From: Branchipolynoe longqiensis
Lineage: Eukaryota; Annelida; Polychaeta; Phyllodocida; Polynoidae
Direction: 5' to 3'
Length of the DNA: 64,000 bases
Assembly: GCA_030323885.1 (NCBI GenBank)
Contig: CM059187.1
Location: 90,721,121-90,785,120, forward strand
In this document: positions 57,191 through 64,000 of the stretch, piece after piece
Position numbering within the stretch: position 1 is the first letter of the stretch
Layout: each line of letters begins with the position of its first letter
Position numbers and translations under genes: made by a program
The notes under the pieces: generated by a model
Databases searched by the model: none
What the model saw: the letters and a program-made list of their open reading frames with translations, nothing else
What the model was told of the DNA's origin: nothing

Positions 57191-60100
57191 GGGCCTGGTC
57201 AGCTTGGGAAATTCGGGCAGAGCTGGCTGGGTCATCCAGCCTGCTTAGAGCGTCGCAAATTACATTATCGTTGCTCCCGATGAATACTGAGGAAAACTCA
57301 AAGTTTTTCTCTGACGCGATCCAGAATAGCCGTCTGAGGTAGTACATGACCTCTGGACTTTTAGACCGGCCTGAGTTAAGCGTGGCCATGACTGTGGTGC
57401 TGTCCGTGACCATGACAACTGCGCAGTCCTGCCATAGACTACCCCACCTTAGTGCCGCGGCATAGGCCGCCCACATCTCTCTCACGTTAATGTGCGCCGA
57501 CGAGCTGTGCTTGTCCGGTGGGTTGTGGTGGTGGCCGAGGATGCGTTTTAAGCGTAAGTTGTCTGTGTCGCCGAAGGCGGCTGCAATCGAGTCGCTACCA
57601 TGGAGAGCCCCGAAACCATAATTAGAGGCATCACTGTATGTGGCCAGGTGTTCGGCGAAAGAACCCAGGATTTTTGCCTTCCCATTGAAACTGGTGGCAA
57701 AGTGAAACCACTATTCAATGTCCTCCCGAAAACTGCAGGAGAGTCTGACCTTGAAGTGGGGTTCCCTGGCGCTGTTAATCATGTCATATATGCATCGGCA
57801 GAAAGTCCTGCCCCCCTTAACTACCTTGCTGCAATGAGCCAGCAGCCCTCCGAGACTCTCCAACTCTTTCTGGGTCACCTTATGCGACCTCTTACCTCAC
57901 TCAGGACCTTGTTTAACCTTATGAGCTTGTCTTCTGGGAGCCGCATTTCTAACTCGACTGAGTCGATAATGATCCCAAGGAAACGGACTGCGGTGCTAGG
58001 CGAAGCAAGCTTCCCAAAGCTTATGAAAAACCCCAGTCTTCTGAGAATAGCTATGACCACCTCCTGCTCTCTGCAGCCTTCAGTCATCCTTCCGCTCACT
58101 ATGCAGAAGTCATCGAGATAATTGATGACCCTGGTCACCCCCTCCCGTACTGCACATCTTACAACAAAGTCAGAGATTTTGGTAAAAACATACGGGCTAG
58201 AGGAGAGCCCCATGCATAGTCTGTTATCTTTCATATAGGTGCAGCCCCCGCCTGCTTCAAATAGCCAGTGCAATCCCTGCCTCTCTCGGTCCCGGGGATG
58301 GATGCAGACTGCCCGGTAAGCATCCTTAATATCTACCGTGGCCTTATAGTCGCCCCTCTCCATTACATCTGCGACAGTGTCGACGCTCTTATAGGAGAAC
58401 TTCACGCACACCTGGTCAGTACAAGTGTTAACGGAAGTGGCTGCAGGGCGGTTACAGTCTACAATAGTCCTATTGCCTCCATCATCCTTTGGGACACAGA
58501 ACATGTGGTGAATGCAAGTCGGGGGCTCATCAACTACAGAGACGCATCCCCTGTCTATCTCCGCATTAAGTTTATTTGTGATTGCACTTCTCTCATCAGG
58601 GTCGCGGGTGCGCCTGCAGCTTGGGTTATAGGCTAAGGTGCAGTCAGGGTTTATAATGTTAAAGCCGAAAACCATCCCGGTTAGAATGTATTGGGCATCA
58701 GGATCGGAGTCCCCCCTGAGGAAGAGCTCACTAAAAACCTTGCATGGGCGAAGTTGGGCAGTACAGCCCGCTATCTTAAATACACATCAGCAGGTGTCTT
58801 GTGCACAATTAGTATGTACAGTGAAGTGTCGAGAGGATTCGGGGCTCTCCCAGACTGTCACCTGCAGCTTACCCTCATCATAGATCACAGACAGCCAGTC
58901 GTCCACCCCCTTTTCAGGTTCCCAGCCAGTAATCCGGCAAGAAAGGGAACGGTCGCTGTCACTGCTATTGTCACTGGCGTCGGGTGCATGGATTATTCTG
59001 CCGCTGTGATTTCTATCATTACCCATCCCGGTCTCGGCATAGACATTCCCGCTCATGTGTGTGCAGTGATTAGCGTTACCACCCCCACTGGCGCCCATGG
59101 GGGCCTCCCCGGAGCTTCTTGTGGTGTCCCTGCCTTCGCTCACTAGGACATCTGAGTGGCTGCTGTCTCCCCTGCTGTGTGTGCAAGGATTAGCGTAGGC
59201 ATCCCCACCTCCCCTGGTGGGGTAGTCACAACAACTACCGTCACAGGTTATTTTCCCGCCCTTTTCATCCGTGATAGTGTCCCCCACCCTACTCCGGGTT
59301 ACACTGCTTACATGCGCGGTATTCTTAATTATCGCAAAATTATTATGTATCTGAGGGCCCGCCCCAACTGCCCCGTTTATCGCGCAGTCGCCCTTAATTT
59401 TACATGTGTCATTTATATTGCTTACATAGGGGACTACTCTAACCCCCCCCCAATCTTATCGACCTTTTCATGTGCAACATTTATCGTGCAATCGGCCCCA
59501 CCTTTACCTGTGTCGTTTATGGTGCCTATTTGGGCGGCGGCTCTATTAATATCAACTGTACCTATGTCACTCGCTATACTACCACGGAGGGTGTCGTCGC
59601 ATCACCCATAGTTATTTTCATCTGCGACACCATCAATGTAACCCATTATAGATGTACTTGCATTGCTTATAGTATTCATAGTCCTGGTGTTTTTACCAAT
59701 ACCACCACCATCACGGTTATTCTCATGCATAACAACATTACCGTTTATACTGAGGGCGTCCCTCAAGATACAGTCACCCGCATAGTTCCCTTCACGCATG
59801 GTGTAGCCCGTGTTTATTTTACCTGCGGTGTTCATCACATTTATTACGGTCGCGCTTTCACTACCATCCGTGCCGCCCCTGAAACATGTATCGACAATGG
59901 CGGCATGGTGGTCTCCACTGGCCTTGCCCGAACCCACTTTATTAGTAAATAGAGGATCAACTATTGGGGCGAATGCAGCATCGTCAGTACCACCCCCGAG
60001 GCAAGCTATATATGTTGCGGCGCCCAGGGTTTTTCCCCCATCACCAACATGTGTAATATCAACCGAGACAGGTTCAACAACAGAGTTCTCCGTACTGATT

Positions 60101-60330
60101 ATATTATAGTGTTTTCCATCCTCGTCGCTTCGCTCAGCACCTTCTGCAATGTAAACATGGTCATCTCGGGCGCTGGTTATCGCACCACCCACATCGTTAC
60201 TTATCAACTGAACGTTTATATCGGCAATGGATACATGGTCATCTCAGGTGCTGTTTATCGCACCACCCACATTATTTGTCAACTGGGCGTTTATGTCGGC
60301 ACTGCCAGTCTTGTTGTCATACCCCTCCCC
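57191..60330 (-). pseudogene. Ngaro-like element B: RT-RNase H ORF2, broken
   Basis: RT core at 58675-57875: KATVDIKDAYRAV, LCMGLSSSPYVF, catalytic NYLDDFC, RFLGIIID. RNase H follows, with SDASNYGFGA-, VREMWAAYAA-, VTDSTTVMATL- and NDNVICDALSR-type motifs in order. Lesions seen: TGA at 58787-58789, a frameshift near 57870, TAG in place of the expected Trp near 57704, a frameshift at a nine-base G run (plus-strand C run 59443-59451), TGA at 59602-59604, and a TGA near 60250. The long N-terminal region (to ~58800) is rich in Asp, Asn and Gly and internally repetitive. Confidence 0.82.
60154..60305. repeat. ~76-bp tandem duplication in element B ORF2 leader
   Basis: ACATGGTCATCTC..GCGCTG, TTATCGCACCACCCACAT and CAACTG..CGTTTAT recur in two adjacent copies (60154-60229, 60232-60305). 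Weaker copies of the TTTATCG / GTGTC(A/G)TTTAT theme continue across 59340-59830. One copy carries the in-frame TGA. Confidence 0.75.
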
Positions 60331-60369
60331 TGTGCTCTTGGCACTCGGACGGCGGGGAGATCCGACCCG

Positions 60370-61401
60370 TCAGTCTCGGGTACATTTGTAGCCTTTGTGG
60401 GATCGACTGCCGCACTTGCTACAGCTATGTGCGTAACCACAGTTCTCATTAGAGCGGGCACATCCCCCTTCCTTGTTCCAGTGGTAGCAAGCACGCTTGT
60501 TCCCACTCACATTAGCACTACGTCTAGCACCCGAGGCGGATCCCTTCTTACTCTTCAACTGATCCGAGCCGTAGTGTATCACGCTTGCCCCTTGAAAAGC
60601 CTCGGTGAAGGCGGCGAAGCCATGCTCCTCCGCCTTCTTCCTTATAGCCGTGTCGTACAACACATGTGCGGTATCCTTAAATTCGTCCGCCATAGCGCGC
60701 ACATCAAGGAAATGGGTATGCTCCAAGAAAGCGTGGTAGTCTTTCTTGGATAAGGTGTCTATGTTCATGCACCACAGGGAAGATGCAGCAATTATTTCAA
60801 GGGGGTTAAGTTTTTTAACGTCTTTGCTCGCAACAGTGAATTTCCAAAGAGACCACTTACTTCTTTGCCTCCTGGTGCTACGACTTCTGGAGCTGGAATG
60901 GCTGTGGCGACGACACCTCCTCCCCCGCGATCGGTGGCGCGACCTCATTCCGTATGTGGAGTGTTCCTCCCTGCCCATGTCCTGCTGCGCCTTGGGTCCC
61001 TTGTCCTCCCAGTCCATCCTTGGTAGGCTGGACCGTCGTCCGCCCGCCATCTCCGCTGATCTTCCCGCTTCTGCCTCGTGTGCCCTCCGGCCCATCTGCT
61101 TCGACCTCAGTTTCCTCAGCTCCTCGCACTGGTCCTCCAGACCCGCCAGTTCCTCCGTCATCCTCATTTCATGCACCTCCGCTCTCGCCTCCTCCAACCG
61201 CTCTTCAATCGACAGGGACTGCATCTCGGATGTCAGTCCTGCCTCCTGCTTGGTTTTAGCCATCCTGTCCGCTGATGCACTCCGCGACAGGCGTGCGTTC
61301 TGGCCTTCCGTTGCCTCTGTTTTTATCTGGACGCGGGTGCAGGTTTCCAGGTCCCCTTCCTTGTGAGGGGAGCCACAGAGAGCACAGTAGGGGTCAGACA
61401 T
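60370..61401 (-). CDS. Ngaro-like element B: Gag-like protein (ORF1), 343 aa
   Basis: N-terminal C-x2-C-x3-H-x7-C (CALCGSPHKEGDLETC), coiled-coil-like Glu/Arg-rich middle, RSRGRRCRRHSHSSS basic patch and conserved KFTVASKDVKKLNPLE. C-terminal C-x8-C-x6-C-x3-H plus CSKCGSRSHKGYKC zinc knuckle. Intact, unlike ORF2 of the same element. Motif order and spacing are identical to element A's ORF1. A CTCCACCTCCACC microsatellite (61425-61458 on plus as GGAGGT) precedes the start. Confidence 0.85.
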   Translation of the reverse strand: MSDPYCALCGSPHKEGDLETCTRVQIKTEATEGQNARLSRSASADRMAKTKQEAGLTSEMQSLSIEERLEEARAEVHEMRMTEELAGLEDQCEELRKLRSKQMGRRAHEAEAGRSAEMAGGRRSSLPRMDWEDKGPKAQQDMGREEHSTYGMRSRHRSRGRRCRRHSHSSSRSRSTRRQRSKWSLWKFTVASKDVKKLNPLEIIAASSLWCMNIDTLSKKDYHAFLEHTHFLDVRAMADEFKDTAHVLYDTAIRKKAEEHGFAAFTEAFQGASVIHYGSDQLKSKKGSASGARRSANVSGNKRACYHWNKEGGCARSNENCGYAHSCSKCGSRSHKGYKCTRD

Positions 61402-61492
61402 CTGCGGTGCAGGCAGTGGCGGCGGTAGGGGTGGAGGTGGAGGTGGAGGTGGAGGTGCGGCTTGGTCAAACTCTCTGGCGCAAGTTTATACT

Positions 61493-61566
61493 CGCATAAT
61501 GCTTATACATCACATATTATATATTATATATATTATATATATTATATATATTATATATATGTAGTG
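61493..61566. repeat. (ATTATATAT)n block at the 5' side of element B
   Basis: AT-only array of 9-bp units beginning after ATAATGCTTATACATC. Counterpart of the array at 55915-56020. Confidence 0.75.
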
Positions 61567-61627
61567 CTATACACTGACCTTTCAGACAAGGTGTCACATA
61601 GACAAGTAGGCGTAGATAGGGTAATAG

Positions 61628-61708
61628 AATATGGAGCCTAGGTAGTGTAATGGTTAGCACACTAGCCCGGAATGCTAAGCGGTGTAGGTTATAGTCCTGC
61701 TCTACGCA
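61628..61708 (+). other. tRNA-like relic
   Basis: GGTAGTGTAATGGTTAGCAC resembles an A-box/D-arm and AGGTTATAGTCC a decayed B-box. The anticodon loop lacks T33 and the acceptor stem does not pair well. More likely a SINE head or pseudo-tRNA than a tRNA gene. Confidence 0.4.
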
Positions 61709-61776
61709 CAATATACCTATTTCGTCACCCCATGACAGATATATATATATATGTATATTTCTAATAGGTTGCTTAG

Positions 61777-62123
61777 AGTTGCAAAGTCCGATGCTTTTGA
61801 GTTTTCACTATTTCTGAGATAAATATATTATACTAATCTTTATAATCTACTTTACTTTAGATTGAAGTAATTTAAATATTAAATGGATAAGTTTGGAGAT
61901 ATTTGACATAAAAAACATGCCAAAATAATGTTGGTAAGCACGCCCAAACTCTGACACCATATAGTTTCAGTAGTAATCATTTCTATTAATTGACTTATTA
62001 TGCCCTTCTATGCAGCAACAAATGCTTAATAAGTGCACCAGTGTCTAAGTTGAATATGTAGAATCAAATCTAGATAAGTGTTTTGGTTTTGAAAATTTGA
62101 TGTTTTCATCGGAGTATGCAACT
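61777..62123. mobile_element. TTAA-flanked MITE, copy 5
   Basis: Left flank TTAG (61773-61776, one change) and right TTAA (62124-62127). Ends AGTTGCAAAGTCCGATG and inverted ATCGGAGTATGCAACT. Interior as in copies 2 and 4. Confidence 0.78.
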
Positions 62124-62159
62124 TTAATTATATTGTCTTATGGGATGATAAAGATGGCA

Positions 62160-62520
62160 AATATTATGCCTAGATTAGGATTCGAACCCATGCATCTTGC
62201 CATTCCAGGGCTAACAATATCCCATCAGACACTATCCTGACCCTGAGCTAACCAGTCCTATCCCTATCCTATTAATGCTGAGAGCCAAGCTAGGAAGTGA
62301 CAAGTATCAATTTTAAAGTCATTGGTTTGACTGGACCAGGAACCAAACTCCCGACCTTCCGCATGCGAAACCTGCGCTCTACCAATTAGGGCACCGTGCC
62401 CAGTCATAAGCAGGTTATTCCACAAGACTCCCTGATGCAATCACCCTGTCAACGCCAACCTGTCTATTTGGCTCCCTGCCTGAGAGGTCAGCGTACACTA
62501 CTACAAAATACACATGGTGA
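62160..62520 (-). mobile_element. SINE family 1 fragment inserted in a family 4 SINE
   Basis: 'ggattcgaacccatgcat' and 'ccagggctaac' (family 4 head) break at about 62218. Family 1 minus sequence runs to about 62430 ('gaccttccgcatgcg', 'agggcaccgtgccc'). The family 4 body resumes with 'ctccctgatgcaatc' and 'gaggtcagcgtacac'. Confidence 0.6.
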
Positions 62521-63070
62521 CTAGTCATATTTAATCATAATAATTGTGAATAAGTGAAGTTGTTTTGGTTATTTTAGAGCCCCTTTAAGTGTGGGGTAAT
62601 GGCGTGATGGTGTTGTCACACTCTACGTCAATCAGTGCATCCGTGTGAGCAGTAGCTAGTTGATTTGCCTGTAAATTGCGCAACTACCTGGATTATTGTA
62701 GTGTCATTCATAGGCGCCTAGCAGGGGCTGAGGGGCTAATGGGCTGATGGGGCATGGGCTGACGGGACTGTGTGTCAGGATGTTAAATAACACATCTCCA
62801 TGTTATCCACTCCCTGATCTCTAATCCCTGATTTTCACCTTCTCGCTAACACTAGGCCCCCATTTTTTTGGTCTAAATTCCGACTTAGCATAAATGACAC
62901 TTATTGCAACCATGGATCATGGGCAAGTAGCTGAATGGAACAATGGTGCATGGTGCTGGCAACACAATAAAGCAACCACCAGTGTCCTTTGTCTCAAGTT
63001 TAGAAAAATACAAAAAACGTTATTGAAGATTTATACTGCCTATAATAGATGTCTGAATAGTCTTGTTTTC
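62521..63070. other. Unrecognised stretch
   Basis: A short plus-strand open frame (62894-63124) runs into the SINE at its end and has no protein signature. Confidence 0.5.
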
Positions 63071-63074
63071 ACCA

Positions 63075-63308
63075 TTAGACAGTTGGTTGATAGAAAGCCC
63101 GAGCCTACACTTTTACCAACCTAAGGAATTGTTAGACTGCCAGAGTAGATATGGGAGTAACTGGCCTTTGATGATGCTGTAAGTTATACACAGCAGTGAA
63201 AATCCAAGTGGCAGAGGTGATGGCATGGGGAATCAAACTACCAACCTTCAGATTAGGAGTCTGACCTAGAAAAAAGTCAGATACTCTAACCACTCCACCA
63301 CAGAGAAC
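63075..63308 (-). mobile_element. tRNA-Arg-derived SINE (family 2), minus orientation
   Basis: Reverse complement carries GTGGTGGAGTGGTTAGAG, the same GTCAGAC hairpin insertion, the CTCCTAA loop and a decayed GTTTGATTCCCC B-box. The tail 'gatagaaagcccgagcctac' matches 33840-33880 inverted. Confidence 0.8.
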
Positions 63309-64000
63309 ACCACCTCATATGTTGCTAGCACGTATAACCCCAATCCCTCACCAAGGCAACCCACCCGAAATACCATGGAAGGCTCCTTTTGTGTGTTCTC
63401 CCAATCTGGGCGAAAAAAGAAGGAAATTAAGATAATTCTTTCTCAAGTAATCACATTGAAGAAATGTAATGTAATCCACTTTCTTAATCTTGGAAAGTCC
63501 AAATTATAAAGAGCTTAAGATTCATTAGGTTATCGCTTCTTAAGGTCGGCGGCAGTGGGAGGTTTTAATTGGTGAGGGGAAGGAGTGAGTGAGAAAGGGG
63601 CCCTTTGAATGATGAAGCCAACTACTCAAATACCCACTTTCTGTATTTTTTTAGCGCAACAGTTAGAGAACTGACCCCATCTCAAATTATCAACACTAAA
63701 TAACTAACTGCTGAATTACACAAATTGTCAAGCCAGGTAACAAGAATCCCACAACTGACATAATTACTTATATTTGAATATTATTTATATCTAACATTTA
63801 AGTCGGGGGCATAATGCACATAATCCCATTAAGTGTAATTAATTCGAAGTTTAAAAACTAAACATTCGGGAGTGAGTTTAATGACGGTAATATAATGCAG
63901 TGAATTTCTCATAAGTAATCATATTCTGTCTATATATGCACACTATATATGTACTGTGGAGGTAACGTAAGCAGGAAACACTGTGTATATATACTGTATA
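63309..64000. other. Unrecognised window end
   Basis: AT-rich sequence with no gene, tandem repeat or element terminus recognised. Confidence 0.5.

Noticed and set aside
58638..60753. Long plus-strand frames across element B (up to 234 codons)
   Set aside because: Antisense shadows of gag and the repetitive ORF2 leader; no motifs on that strand.

Overview
This is eukaryotic, probably marine-invertebrate DNA. It holds one split gene with GT-AG introns, several tRNA-derived SINEs, LINE fragments, tyrosine-recombinase retrotransposons and many short inverted-repeat elements. I lean towards a mollusc, because a SINE (5975-6300, 8484-8712) resembles one I recall as common in molluscs. The species is not determined.

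The left half (2706-32031, minus strand) is one complete gene, the PP2C-family phosphatase PPM1G (PP2C gamma). I assembled nine exons whose phases all agree: 32031-31921, 27781-27706, 25535-25353, 22802-21265, 15474-15217, 14404-14170, 12877-12748, 7454-7367 and 2909-2706. They encode 940 residues. Two tandem arrays affect it: a Ser-rich 27-bp array inside exon 4, and a 93-bp array of ten units at the end of exon 8. Each 93-bp unit repeats the exon tail plus its splice donor, in frame. The introns are full of mobile elements, including an internally deleted DIRS1-like element nested in a small transposon (8844-12034).

From 32 to 48 kb I see no host gene. The region holds small inverted-repeat elements, several filled with their own private satellites, two degraded LINE fragments, and an unusual 2.5-kb composite element (42003-44513) with ~60-bp terminal inverted repeats, duplicated GC-rich blocks and a satellite.

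From 48 to 61.5 kb two Ngaro-like tyrosine-recombinase retrotransposons face each other. Element A (plus, about 48.1-53.5 kb) has an intact gag-like ORF, an RT-RNase H ORF and a tyrosine recombinase. An inserted 469-bp MITE lies in what looks like a spliceosomal intron between RNase H and recombinase. Element B (minus, about 61.5-56 kb) has an intact gag and an open recombinase exon, but a broken RT-RNase H ORF. The remaining sequence (61.6-64 kb) is SINEs and unrecognised sequence.

All calls come from reading the sequence and the supplied translations. Splice sites, target-site duplications and repeat boundaries were read by eye. Family names rest on motifs and architecture, not on database searches.
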